A stretch of 64,000 nt of DNA, taken from the NCBI RefSeq assembly GCF_019613795.1, contig NZ_CP080429.1, positions 2,158,501-2,222,500 of the forward strand, in the 5' to 3' direction. Each line of letters begins with the position of its first letter. Position 1 is the first letter of the stretch. The stretch is from Flavobacterium litorale (GTDB taxonomy: Bacteria > Bacteroidota > Bacteroidia > Flavobacteriales > Flavobacteriaceae). A program made the translations under genes and the position numbers. The notes under the pieces are model-generated. The model was not told the origin of the DNA, did no database searches, and worked only from the letters and a program-made list of their open reading frames with translations. Positions 42,459 through 50,891 of this stretch are shown here, piece by piece.

Positions 42459-43295
42459 TTATTTACCAGTCTGGTTTTTCATTTCTTTTTCTATCATATC
42501 ATAAAACTGATCAATTTTAGGAAGTATAAGTATTCTTGTTCTTCTGTTTCTGGCTCTTCCTTCAGCAGTAGTATTTTCCTCTAGCGGTACATATTCACCT
42601 CTACCTGCGGCAACAAGACGACTAGGCTCTATATTATAATCGTTTTGCAGTACTCTAACTATAGATGTAGCACGTTTTACACTTAAATCCCAATTATCTA
42701 CTAATACAGGGTTGTTAATTGGCACATTATCAGTATGACCTTCAACCATGCATTCAAAATCAGGTTTATCCTTAACTATAGCTGCTACTTTACCCAATAC
42801 TCTTTTAGCTTCGTTAGTAACCTCATATCTACCGCTTTTAAATAGTAATTTATCTGCTATAGAGATGTATACAACACCTTTCTCAACATTCACTTCAATA
42901 TCAGGGTCGTTAACACCTACAGCACGCTTTATACTTGTTACTAGCGCTAGTGTTACAGAGTCTTTTCGGGTAAGTGCATCTTGTAATCTGGAAATTTTCA
43001 GATCTTTCTCTTTCAAACTCTCAAGCGATTTTTCAATATTTTCAGCCCCTTTGGTAGATAGGGTAGCAAAATCATCTCTTGTCTTTATAAGGTCTTCGTT
43101 CGAATTCTTCAAATCCTGAATACGAGCAGCCATACCATCTTTTTCCGCCAAGCAAGTATTTAACTTTAAAGTGGTACTATTCAGCATATCCTGAATCTCT
43201 TTATTTTTCTGTTCAAGTTCAGCGATCTTCTTCTTAGAACCACAAGAAGTAAGTGTTAATCCTGCTAAGGCAAGTATTACAACGATTCGTTTCAT
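42459..43295 (-). CDS. OmpA family lipoprotein
   Basis: A 278-residue lipoprotein with lipobox LTSC (Cys18). A long helical, probably coiled-coil stretch follows (about 24-125), then an OmpA/MotB peptidoglycan-binding domain (about 145-260) with VEGHTDNVPI and NRRTRILI. The Asp and Arg that bind diaminopimelate are in place. It would tether the outer membrane or a complex to the cell wall across a helical spacer. A -7 element is at 43320-43327 and a terminator at 42402. Confidence 0.92.
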   Translation of the reverse strand: MKRIVVILALAGLTLTSCGSKKKIAELEQKNKEIQDMLNSTTLKLNTCLAEKDGMAARIQDLKNSNEDLIKTRDDFATLSTKGAENIEKSLESLKEKDLKISRLQDALTRKDSVTLALVTSIKRAVGVNDPDIEVNVEKGVVYISIADKLLFKSGRYEVTNEAKRVLGKVAAIVKDKPDFECMVEGHTDNVPINNPVLVDNWDLSVKRATSIVRVLQNDYNIEPSRLVAAGRGEYVPLEENTTAEGRARNRRTRILILPKIDQFYDMIEKEMKNQTGK

Positions 43296-43319
43296 AAAAT
43301 ATCAGATTTTAGTTTTACA

Positions 43320-43327
43320 CAAAATTA
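43320..43327 (-). promoter_or_regulatory. -7 promoter element TAATTTTG
   Basis: Matches TAnnTTTG on the minus strand, 24 bases before the OmpA lipoprotein gene. Confidence 0.45.
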
Positions 43328-43358
43328 GTTATTATAAGAAAAGTATTAACTAAATTAG

Positions 43359-44363
43359 CTATAAACTATTGTTAAAATTATCAATGTACTTTTTACCATT
43401 CAGTATAAAATAACGCACCACAATACTTCGGTTTTTGTAATAATCGCTGCGCTGTTTGCTCGTTCTTTTCTTTAAAAAGTAGGGCATTTTTAAATAAAAA
43501 TAGAAGTGTGCTTTTAGTACAGCCCAAAAGTGGGAAAATTGTCCTTTTAGGGCAAAATGCATACCTGCAACGCCATCAATAATCAATCGCATTAGCAATA
43601 CCGTAAACAATTTATTTGAAGGTACGTTCTTTACAAGCATCCAAAGCGAATTCCTAAAATTTAAAAATGTTTTGCGGGGACTGGTGTTTTTTAATGTTGC
43701 ACCACCTACGTGGTAAATTACTGAATTGGTGCAAACACGAATGGTATAATTAGCATTAAAAGCCCGCCAACACAAATCTATTTCCTCCTGGTGTGCAAAA
43801 AAGTCTTCATCAAAACCGCCAAGCTCCCAAAAAACATCCTTTCGGATAAACAAACAAGCCCCCGATGCCCAGAAAATTTCAGTATCGCCATATTGGTTAC
43901 TATCTTCCTCTATGGTATTAAAAATACGACCTCTACAAAAAGGATAGCCGTATTTATCTATAAATCCACCTGCTGCGCCTGCATACTCAAAATGGTTACG
44001 TTTGTAGTAATCAAGTATTTTGGGTTGTATTATGGCTGTTTCTTCGTCTTGTTTAAAAGTAGCTATAACAGGTGTTAGCCAATTTTTAGTAACCTCTACA
44101 TCAGAGTTTAGTAAAACATAAATATCCTCATCTACATACTCTAATGCCTTATTGTAACCACCAGCATAGCCATAGTTGGTTTTATTTTGTATAATCGCTA
44201 TAGTAGGGTAGTGCGACTTTAAAAATGCAACAGAATCGTCTGTAGAGGCATTATCAGCCACATATATTTTAGCTTCAGGAGAGTATTTTGTCACAAAGGG
44301 TAAAAACTCCTCTAGTAATTTTTTACCGTTCCAGTTTAATATTACAATAGCTATACGCACCAT
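43359..44363 (-). CDS. Family 2 glycosyltransferase
   Basis: A 334-residue GT-A glycosyltransferase. It opens with VRIAIVILNWNGKKLLEEFLP, then VADNASTDDSV, the metal-binding LNSDVEV (DxD-like) near residue 88, and SGACLFIRKDVFWELGGFDEDFFAHQEEIDLCWR, the acceptor-site block of rhamnosyl/galactofuranosyl-type GT2 enzymes. The C-terminal region is basic and possibly membrane-associated. Its start shares one base with the stop of the HsdR_N gene (TAATG). It may act in O-antigen or surface glycan assembly. Sugar unknown. Confidence 0.9.
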   Translation of the reverse strand: MVRIAIVILNWNGKKLLEEFLPFVTKYSPEAKIYVADNASTDDSVAFLKSHYPTIAIIQNKTNYGYAGGYNKALEYVDEDIYVLLNSDVEVTKNWLTPVIATFKQDEETAIIQPKILDYYKRNHFEYAGAAGGFIDKYGYPFCRGRIFNTIEEDSNQYGDTEIFWASGACLFIRKDVFWELGGFDEDFFAHQEEIDLCWRAFNANYTIRVCTNSVIYHVGGATLKNTSPRKTFLNFRNSLWMLVKNVPSNKLFTVLLMRLIIDGVAGMHFALKGQFSHFWAVLKAHFYFYLKMPYFLKKRTSKQRSDYYKNRSIVVRYFILNGKKYIDNFNNSL

Positions 44364-44812
44364 TATTGTTTTTTAAATTCGGGTAAATCGCGCAAAAAAA
44401 CGTATTTTTCCTGCTCGTAATCCATTTGGCAAAAGTAATGATTTAGTCCGTTGGTAACCATCATGTACTCCGCTTTAGCTACCATATTATAACGTGCAAT
44501 CTGGTCGAAAGTGTCTTGCGATATTGCTACGCTCGGTGCTTTACATTCTACTAACAAAAATATTGTTCCATCAGGTCGGAACACAACAGCATCGTACCGC
44601 TTTGTTAAACCATGTATAGTAATTGCTTTCTCTACATTTATGTACGATTTTGGGTACTGCATAGCAGTTATAAGGAAACGAACAGTATGTTGGCGTACCC
44701 ATTCTTCGGGAGTAAGTACAATAAATTTTTTACGAATTTCATCAAAAATAGCCGTCTTATTTTCACTATTTTTGAATCGGAATGGGTACTCTGGAAAATT
44801 CAATTTTTGCAT
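44363..44812 (-). CDS. HsdR_N-type nuclease-fold protein
   Basis: A 149-residue protein that is only the N-terminal nuclease-like domain of type I restriction HsdR. The PD-(D/E)xK core reads KRYDAVVFRPDGTIFLLVECK (about 70-90), with Asp and the ExK signature VECK in place, and then DQIARYNMVAKAEYMMVTNG. No helicase domain follows and no methylase or specificity gene is near, so it is not a restriction system. I chose ATG 44812; a GTG at 44815 precedes it. The -7 element at 44817-44824 implies an almost leaderless transcript. I recall this pairing with holA in flavobacteria. Nuclease role in DNA repair is a guess. Confidence 0.8.
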   Translation of the reverse strand: MQKLNFPEYPFRFKNSENKTAIFDEIRKKFIVLTPEEWVRQHTVRFLITAMQYPKSYINVEKAITIHGLTKRYDAVVFRPDGTIFLLVECKAPSVAISQDTFDQIARYNMVAKAEYMMVTNGLNHYFCQMDYEQEKYVFLRDLPEFKKQ

Positions 44813-44816
44813 CACA

Positions 44817-44824
44817 CAAATTTA
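44817..44824 (-). promoter_or_regulatory. -7 promoter element TAAATTTG
   Basis: Matches TAnnTTTG on the minus strand, four bases before the ATG chosen for the HsdR_N gene, implying a leaderless message. Confidence 0.4.
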
Positions 44825-44885
44825 CCATTTTTTAAGAGCGCATTGCAATTACAATACAACAGAATCTGTAAATACGGTATATACA

Positions 44886-45890
44886 TTGGACGAGGCTTTA
44901 AAAATAGTTAACGAAATTAAGGGAGGGGTAATAAAACCTATTTACTTTTTTATGGGCGAAGAACCTTATTATATTGATAAGTTAACGGAATATATTGAAA
45001 ATAGTATTTTAACTGAAGACGAAAAAGGCTTTAACCAATCGGTATTGTACGGTAAAGATGTAACTATTGATGAAATTATTTCGAGTGCCCGACGTTACCC
45101 CATGATGGCAGAAAAACAGGTAGTAATTGTAAAAGAAGCCCAAGAACTTGCCCGTACTATAGATAAATTAGAAAAGTATGCCGAAAACCCGCAACCTACT
45201 ACCGTACTGGTTTTTGCCTACAAATACAAATCGGTAAACAAACAAAAAAAGATAATAAAACTGCTTAATAAAGTAGGTGTAGTGTTTGAAAGTAAAAAGC
45301 TGTATGAAAACCAAGTAGGCGACTGGATTAAGCGAGTACTATCAGGTAAAAAATACAATATAGAGCCTAAAGCCATAGCTATGTTAGTGGAGTTTTTGGG
45401 GAACGATTTAAGCAAAATTAGTAATGAGCTGGATAAACTCACTATAATTTTGCCAGAGGGTAGTACCATAACGCCAAAAATTATTGAAGATAATATTGGT
45501 ATTAGTAAAGATTATAATGTTTTTGAACTCCGTAAAGCAATAGGGGAGCGCAACCAATTGAAAGCGTATAAAATAGCCGATTACTTTTCGCAAAATGCAA
45601 AAGACAATCCGCTTGTACTAACTACAGGGCTAATATTTGGTTTTTTCTCGCAATTATTACAATATCATGGTCTTAAAGATAAAACGCCCGCTAATGCAGC
45701 TAAACTATTGCGTATTAATCCTTACTTTATAAAAGATTATGACGTAGCAATACGCAATTACCCTATGCGAAAAGTAAGTAGTATAGTAGCTACACTTAGG
45801 GATATAGATGTAAAAAGCAAGGGAGTAGGGGCTAATGCAGTGCCGCAAGGCGATTTACTGAAAGAGATGTTGGTAAAGATTTTTAATTAA
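44886..45890 (+). CDS. holA: DNA polymerase III, delta subunit
   Basis: A 334-residue clamp-loader subunit that opens the sliding clamp. The N-terminal domain has KPIYFFMGEEPYYIDKLTEYI and ARRYPMMAEKQVVIVKEAQEL; the middle has EFLGNDLSKISNELDKL and the C-terminal collar domain ends PQGDLLKEMLVKIF. I put the start at TTG 44886 (DEALKIVNEIKGGVIKP), matching the family N-terminus; the open frame upstream runs back through the HsdR_N gene and is not plausible. The divergent HsdR_N gene is 73 bases away. Confidence 0.9.
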   Translation: MDEALKIVNEIKGGVIKPIYFFMGEEPYYIDKLTEYIENSILTEDEKGFNQSVLYGKDVTIDEIISSARRYPMMAEKQVVIVKEAQELARTIDKLEKYAENPQPTTVLVFAYKYKSVNKQKKIIKLLNKVGVVFESKKLYENQVGDWIKRVLSGKKYNIEPKAIAMLVEFLGNDLSKISNELDKLTIILPEGSTITPKIIEDNIGISKDYNVFELRKAIGERNQLKAYKIADYFSQNAKDNPLVLTTGLIFGFFSQLLQYHGLKDKTPANAAKLLRINPYFIKDYDVAIRNYPMRKVSSIVATLRDIDVKSKGVGANAVPQGDLLKEMLVKIFN

Positions 45891-45942
45891 ACAATTAATC
45901 CCGATATTTGTTTTTCTAAACTTAATTCAGAAACACGTCATT

Positions 45943-46122
45943 ATGGGAATGAACAAAAACTCCATCTTTGGGTGGGCTTCCTTTATACTTTTCCTCATCG
46001 GAACCGCTCTAGTACTACTCGGGGCACTTAAATATAAAGATTATACTATAGGTTTCTCTGTAGTAGGTGTAGGCTTCTTTGCCATATCTTGGGCATTTAA
46101 TGCACTAAAAGGAAGAGTTTAG
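45943..46122 (+). CDS. CAL67264-type small membrane protein, 59 aa
   Basis: A 59-residue protein with two membrane segments: about 10-28 (GWASFILFLIGTALVLLGA) and about 36-52 (IGFSVVGVGFFAISWAF), joined by the short loop LKYKDYT, and a basic end LKGRV. It matches my memory of the flavobacterial CAL67264 small membrane family. It lies between holA and ettA with a 45-base gap before ettA. Function unknown. Confidence 0.75.
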   Translation: MGMNKNSIFGWASFILFLIGTALVLLGALKYKDYTIGFSVVGVGFFAISWAFNALKGRV

Positions 46123-46167
46123 GTTGATTAATTCAATATTTACAAAATCAAATATATACCTATTTAA

Positions 46168-47859
46168 ATGTCAGACGATAAGAAAGTAATATTTTCAATG
46201 TCCCGCGTTAGCAAAGCCTACCAAGGGAGTAATAAACAGGTTTTAAAAGATATCTATTTAAGTTTCTTTTATGGAGCTAAAATTGGTATTTTAGGGTTAA
46301 ACGGTTCAGGTAAATCAACATTATTAAAAATTATAGCAGGCGTAGAAAAAAGCTACCAAGGCGATGTTGTTTTCTCTCCTGGTTATACTGTAGGTTATTT
46401 GGAGCAAGAGCCACAGCTTGACGAAAGTAAAACGGTTATGGAAATTGTTAAGGAAGGTGTTGCCGAAACGGTGGCACTGCTTGACGAATTCAATAAAATT
46501 AATGATAGTTTTGGATTACCTGAGGTGTATGAAGACGCCGAGAAGATGCAAAAGCTTATGGACAGGCAAGCAGAACTTCAGGATAAAATAGATGCATCCA
46601 ACGCTTGGGAGCTTGATACTAAGCTGGAAATAGCTATGGATGCCCTACGTACGCCAGAGCCTGATACGCCAATTAACGTATTATCGGGTGGAGAGAAAAG
46701 ACGTGTAGCGTTATGTAGATTGTTATTGCAACAGCCTGATGTACTGTTATTAGATGAGCCTACCAACCACCTTGATGCCGAGAGTGTATTATGGCTGGAG
46801 CAACATTTACAGCAATATAAAGGAACGGTTATAGCAGTAACGCACGACCGTTATTTTCTTGATAATGTTGCAGGGTGGATTTTAGAGTTGGATAGAGGAG
46901 AAGGGATACCTTGGAAAGGGAATTACTCTTCTTGGCTCGACCAGAAATCGAAACGTATGGAGCAGGAAGAGAAAACAGCCTCTAAACGCCGTAAAACACT
47001 AGAGCGTGAGCTGGACTGGGTACGACAAGGTGCAAAAGGACGCCAGACGAAACAAAAAGCGCGTTTACAAAACTACGATAAACTGTTGAACGAAGACCAA
47101 AAGCAGCTTGACGAAAAGCTAGAAATATACATCCCGAACGGACCCCGATTGGGTACTAATGTTATTGAAGCAAAGGGTGTTGCTAAGGCTTTTGGCGATA
47201 AACTGTTGTACGAAGATTTAAACTTTACCCTGCCACAAGCAGGTATAGTAGGAATTATTGGTCCTAACGGTGCAGGTAAAACTACTATTTTTAGAATGAT
47301 TATGGGTGAGGAAACTCCCGATAAAGGGGAATTTACAGTAGGGGAGACGGCTAAAATTGCTTATGTAGACCAGTCACACTCCAATATTGATCCTGAAAAA
47401 ACCATTTGGGAAAACTTTTGCGACGGGCAGGAACTTATTATGATGGGAGGAAGGCAAGTAAACTCTCGTGCTTACCTTAGCCGTTTTAACTTTAGTGGTA
47501 GTGAGCAAAACAAAAAAGTAGCCGCACTTTCGGGTGGAGAACGCAACCGATTACATCTTGCGATAACACTTAAGGAAGAAGGTAACGTATTGCTGCTGGA
47601 TGAGCCTACTAACGACCTTGATGTAAATACTTTGCGAGCTTTAGAGGAAGGTTTGGATAACTTTGCAGGCTGTGGTGTAATAATATCGCACGATAGATGG
47701 TTTTTAGATAGAGTATGTACGCATATACTAGCGTTTGAGGGGAATTCCGAAGTATATTTCTTTGAAGGTAGTTTCTCTGAATATGAGGAGAACAGAAGAA
47801 AGCGTTTGGGAGGCGATATAGCACCTAAACGTATTAAGTATAAAAAATTAATCAGATAA
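46168..47859 (+). CDS. ettA: Energy-dependent translational throttle protein EttA
   Basis: A 563-residue ABC-F ATPase that binds the ribosome exit site and gates the first peptide bond according to ATP level. Two ABC domains: Walker A GLNGSGKST (43-51) and GPNGAGKTT (about 367-375), signatures LSGGEKRR and LSGGERNR, Walker B LLLDEPTNHLDA and LLLDEPTNDLDV. Between them lies the linker with the charged coiled coil (EREL DWVRQGAKGRQTKQKARLQNYD). The EttA form is supported by its full length and the arm region. A bidirectional terminator follows. Confidence 0.94.
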   Translation: MSDDKKVIFSMSRVSKAYQGSNKQVLKDIYLSFFYGAKIGILGLNGSGKSTLLKIIAGVEKSYQGDVVFSPGYTVGYLEQEPQLDESKTVMEIVKEGVAETVALLDEFNKINDSFGLPEVYEDAEKMQKLMDRQAELQDKIDASNAWELDTKLEIAMDALRTPEPDTPINVLSGGEKRRVALCRLLLQQPDVLLLDEPTNHLDAESVLWLEQHLQQYKGTVIAVTHDRYFLDNVAGWILELDRGEGIPWKGNYSSWLDQKSKRMEQEEKTASKRRKTLERELDWVRQGAKGRQTKQKARLQNYDKLLNEDQKQLDEKLEIYIPNGPRLGTNVIEAKGVAKAFGDKLLYEDLNFTLPQAGIVGIIGPNGAGKTTIFRMIMGEETPDKGEFTVGETAKIAYVDQSHSNIDPEKTIWENFCDGQELIMMGGRQVNSRAYLSRFNFSGSEQNKKVAALSGGERNRLHLAITLKEEGNVLLLDEPTNDLDVNTLRALEEGLDNFAGCGVIISHDRWFLDRVCTHILAFEGNSEVYFFEGSFSEYEENRRKRLGGDIAPKRIKYKKLIR

Positions 47860-47882
47860 TTTTCTGTTGTTTATACTGCAAT

Positions 47883-47912
47883 AAAAAAAGCGGCTAATTT
47901 AGCCGCTTTTTT
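47883..47912. terminator. Bidirectional rho-independent terminator
   Basis: A-run and GCGGCTA (47890-47896) pair with TAGCCGC (47900-47906) and T-run; it lies between converging ettA and the outer-membrane protein gene. Confidence 0.85.
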
Positions 47913-47929
47913 ATGTAAAGATGTATTAT

Positions 47930-48430
47930 TTAGAATCTGTAACGAATACCTAGCGCAATATCTGGTCCGAAATCATCTTCTCTAAAATCATCACCAAAAT
48001 ATAATTCTGGTCGTATATCCAACGATAACTGTATTGGTATATCAAAATTATACTCTATACCAAGATTACCAGCAGCAAAAAAGAATGTACCACTGTCGTT
48101 ATCGTCATCAAAACCATCAGGAATCCTACCATCGTCAAACTCCCAACTTCCTAATCCACCACCAACACCAGCATACCAGTTAAAACCACCATCTATATTC
48201 CATACCCATTGGTACAACGCAGCAAGTTTAATTGCATCATAATTTTTAGAGTCACGCCATCCCAAGTCAAACTCTAATCTATTATCAGAGCTAATGTAAC
48301 GTTGGTACGACACCTCTCCACCAAAACCGTCGTTATCTCCAAGACGTAAACCCAATGCGTTTTTTTCCTGTGCTTGCGCACTAATCGATAAACCCACTAG
48401 CATAATAGCGGCTAGAAATACTTTTTTCAT
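47930..48430 (-). CDS. Small outer-membrane beta-barrel protein
   Basis: A 166-residue protein with signal peptide MKKVFLAAIMLVGLSISAQA and a run of alternating strands ending in the aromatic terminus ALGIRYRF, the sorting signal of outer-membrane barrels. Aspartate-rich loops are striking (GRIPDGFDDDNDSG and FGDDFREDDFGPD). The size suits an eight-stranded barrel of OmpX/PorT-like type. Function unknown; the acidic loops could bind calcium. A -7 element is at 48459-48466. Confidence 0.8.
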   Translation of the reverse strand: MKKVFLAAIMLVGLSISAQAQEKNALGLRLGDNDGFGGEVSYQRYISSDNRLEFDLGWRDSKNYDAIKLAALYQWVWNIDGGFNWYAGVGGGLGSWEFDDGRIPDGFDDDNDSGTFFFAAGNLGIEYNFDIPIQLSLDIRPELYFGDDFREDDFGPDIALGIRYRF

Positions 48431-48458
48431 AATAATTAGTTTAATAGTTTTATTAGTA

Positions 48459-48466
48459 CAAAAGTA
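48459..48466 (-). promoter_or_regulatory. -7 promoter element TACTTTTG
   Basis: Matches TAnnTTTG on the minus strand, 28 bases before the outer-membrane protein start. Confidence 0.5.
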
Positions 48467-48528
48467 TGGCGCTAGTTTTTGTAAGAAAATATACTGTTAA
48501 AATCTTAACACTTATAATTCTGTTAAAA

Positions 48529-49329
48529 TTACTCTGCTGTATAATTTATAAGTACTTCTTGTTGCTGTATTGCTACCGATTCTGGAATTGGTATTTCTAT
48601 AGGGTATTGTGATAAATCGGCCAATTCGTAACCTAAATCTGTAATCACGTGTACAACACCTATATTTTCAGCATAATATTGCATAGATACTACAACGTCC
48701 TGCTGTGGCATAATGGTTACTGGTATGGTGGTACCTAAAAATTCAACTTCTACTACAGCATTAAGGCTCAGTTTAATTTCTATAGGTTTTACATTGGCAT
48801 AAGTAGCTACATCAGTGGTGTAAGTAGCTAGGTCTGCTTTTGCAACCGAAGTTAAACCGTATTGGAATACAACGTTGTATCCTTCAATTTCTTCTTGAAA
48901 ACTACCTGTTAATGAGCCTAAAGTCTCATTATTGGTTGCATTTTCTTTAAATATAACAAAATCATTAACCTCTATAGCAAAAGGAAGCTCTTCGGCAAAA
49001 TTAATTGCTGCAGCTCCTGTAAGCAAAAGTTGGTCGTCAGATTTTCTTACTCCATTATTAGCTAATGAGTTGGAATAAAATCCAAGAGCAAGGTTTTCGG
49101 TTTTAAATTTTTTATAGGTAGTACCGTTAATAACAGTATCATTTGCTATGTACAAATAATCAGTACCATTACCACCTTCGGGAGTATTTGTTGTAACATC
49201 ATACGTCCAATTATTACCATCAGTAAGGGGTAAAAAATCAGTTAAAGAGGCTGTAGGTTCGCTAGAATCATCGCTAGAACACGATACGATGAATAGGCTT
49301 AGCCCAAAAAGTAAAATTTTATTTCTCAT
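48529..49329 (-). CDS. Hypothetical lipoprotein
   Basis: A 266-residue lipoprotein with lipobox IVSC (Cys17) followed by an acidic SSDDSSEP stretch, a start typical of exported flavobacterial lipoproteins. The mature part is beta-rich, with LTDGNNWTYDV near the start as in several solute- or polymer-related surface lipoproteins. I do not recognise the family. Ser/Asp-rich residues right after the Cys are a surface-export signal in Bacteroidetes, so it may be displayed on the outside. No operon partner is clear. Confidence 0.75.
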   Translation of the reverse strand: MRNKILLFGLSLFIVSCSSDDSSEPTASLTDFLPLTDGNNWTYDVTTNTPEGGNGTDYLYIANDTVINGTTYKKFKTENLALGFYSNSLANNGVRKSDDQLLLTGAAAINFAEELPFAIEVNDFVIFKENATNNETLGSLTGSFQEEIEGYNVVFQYGLTSVAKADLATYTTDVATYANVKPIEIKLSLNAVVEVEFLGTTIPVTIMPQQDVVVSMQYYAENIGVVHVITDLGYELADLSQYPIEIPIPESVAIQQQEVLINYTAE

Positions 49330-49361
49330 TTTTAAGTTAAATTAGTTTGTGGCTAATATAA

Positions 49362-50207
49362 CTAATTTTTGAGCGTTTTTATATTTTCGTTTAAAAGTAA
49401 AGAAGTAATTAACTGACTTTCAATACTAAGTTCTTTATCGATATTAACATCTTCCTTCTCAACTACTTCACTAGAATGTTGGTACATTTTCCAACGTTTT
49501 TTGTTATATTCCAATGCTGTAAGGTTTTCTATCCAATCGCCTGAGTTTAAATACGTAACACTACCTTTTTTACTTGTAATAGTTTCTATTTTGGGTTCAT
49601 GTATATGACCACAAACAACAAAATCGTAATTATTTTCAATAGCTAGTTCTGCAGCTGTAGACTCAAAATCTGAAATGAATTTAACTGCTTTTTTTACACT
49701 CGATTTTATCTTTTTGGATAGTGAGTAGGGTTCTTTGCCCATTTTTACAAGCCCCCAGTTTACAAGCCTATTCAATAAAATGAGATAATCGTAACCAATA
49801 CCGCCTAGTTTTGCAATCCATTTTGCGTGATTTACCGAACTATCAAAAACGTCGCCATGAAAAAACCATGCTTTTTTGCCATGTAAATTTAAAACAACCT
49901 TATCTACAATAGAAAAGTTACCCATAGATGTATCGCTAAATTTACGGAGCATTTCGTCGTGATTACCCGTTATGTAATAAACTTCAGTACCTTTAGCAGC
50001 AAAATCCAATAGCTTTTTTACAACTTTAAGATGCGATTTTGGAAAATATGATTTTCTGAATTGCCAAATATCTATAATGTCGCCGTTTAGTATAAGTGTT
50101 TTGGGTTTTATAGTAGATAAATAGGCCGAGAGTTCTTTAGCGTGGCATCCGTAAGTGCCTAAGTGTACGTCTGAAAGTACTACAAGGTCAACAACTCTTT
50201 TTTTCAT
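49362..50207 (-). CDS. LpxH-like metallophosphoesterase
   Basis: A 281-residue calcineurin-like phosphoesterase with five metal motifs: LSDVHLG, LNGDIIDIW, YYITGNHDEM, FFHGDVFD and VVCGHIHEPK. This layout fits the UDP-2,3-diacylglucosamine diphosphatase (LpxH) group, which makes lipid X and UMP in lipid A synthesis; broader phosphoesterases share it. A long helical C-terminal part (about 175-281) is longer than in E. coli LpxH. It stands alone near the lipid A theme but is not linked to the lpx block. Confidence 0.8.
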   Translation of the reverse strand: MKKRVVDLVVLSDVHLGTYGCHAKELSAYLSTIKPKTLILNGDIIDIWQFRKSYFPKSHLKVVKKLLDFAAKGTEVYYITGNHDEMLRKFSDTSMGNFSIVDKVVLNLHGKKAWFFHGDVFDSSVNHAKWIAKLGGIGYDYLILLNRLVNWGLVKMGKEPYSLSKKIKSSVKKAVKFISDFESTAAELAIENNYDFVVCGHIHEPKIETITSKKGSVTYLNSGDWIENLTALEYNKKRWKMYQHSSEVVEKEDVNIDKELSIESQLITSLLLNENIKTLKN

Positions 50208-50350
50208 AAGATGTTTTGTGCAAAATAAAATGGTTTATGTAAACTACAGTTTATATAATGATTATAAAAAAGTTGTATTTAATATGATTGTAATTTGAAA
50301 TATAATTTACATTATGTAAAATAATAAATTTTAATAACTATGTTTTATCC

Positions 50351-50382
50351 CAAACAAAATGCACACTATAATTAGTGTGCAT
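50351..50382 (-). terminator. Probable rho-independent terminator of the DinB gene
   Basis: A perfect ten-base stem ATGCACACTA / TAGTGTGCAT (50359-50368, 50373-50382) with loop TAAT. On the minus strand a T-rich tail follows, so it would end the acs-DinB transcript; the direction is less clear than for the others. Confidence 0.6.
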
Positions 50383-50436
50383 CTTTACTCTTTATATTTA
50401 CATGCTGGTACTGTTTTTCTTACGATAACTAAATCC

Positions 50437-50886
50437 TTACAGGTTTAATCTTTTGTAAATAATATAGTCCGAACTTATGGGATTGCCTCCCTCTTTTTTA
50501 TAATCAGCCATAATTTGCCCTCTATGATAAGTAGAATGATTAATTATATGAAACAAGATATCCTGTATTGAATTTTTATACTTTTTTCCTTCACTACTTG
50601 TATATGCTATAATATTACTTATGGAGTAATCGTCTATTATTTGTAGAGAAGATTTATAGTTCTCTTCATTCTGTACTATTAAAACCGTAGTTGGACGAAT
50701 ATCCCAAACACCAATAGCATTTGGTTTATTCATTATTCGCGCATTCCAAATTTGATGAGCATTTATTGTATGATTTAAAAGTACTATTGCCTTTTCTGAT
50801 ATAAATCTTTCCTCCAAAAACAGGTTTATAACTTTATTATTGTAATGATGTAAATATTCAAAAAGCTCTTGGAATAATGGTTTCAT
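50437..50886 (-). CDS. DinB-family four-helix protein
   Basis: A 149-residue helical protein of the DinB/DUF664 type. The metal-binding histidines are in LLNHTINAHQIWNAR (about 36-50) and FHIINHSTYHRGQIMADYK (about 110-130), the usual three-His site. The group includes damage-induced proteins and bacillithiol- or mycothiol-dependent transferases; the exact role cannot be set. It begins five bases after the acs stop, so is likely co-transcribed with acs. Confidence 0.85.
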   Translation of the reverse strand: MKPLFQELFEYLHHYNNKVINLFLEERFISEKAIVLLNHTINAHQIWNARIMNKPNAIGVWDIRPTTVLIVQNEENYKSSLQIIDDYSISNIIAYTSSEGKKYKNSIQDILFHIINHSTYHRGQIMADYKKEGGNPISSDYIIYKRLNL

Positions 50887-50891
50887 TATAT

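Noticed and set aside
44511..44885. Upstream extension of the holA frame
   Set aside because: It runs through the HsdR_N gene on the other strand and its translation is not protein-like; TTG 44886 gives the family N-terminus.
44363..45890. Restriction-modification system around the HsdR_N gene
   Set aside because: There is no methylase, specificity or helicase gene; the neighbours are a glycosyltransferase and a clamp-loader subunit.
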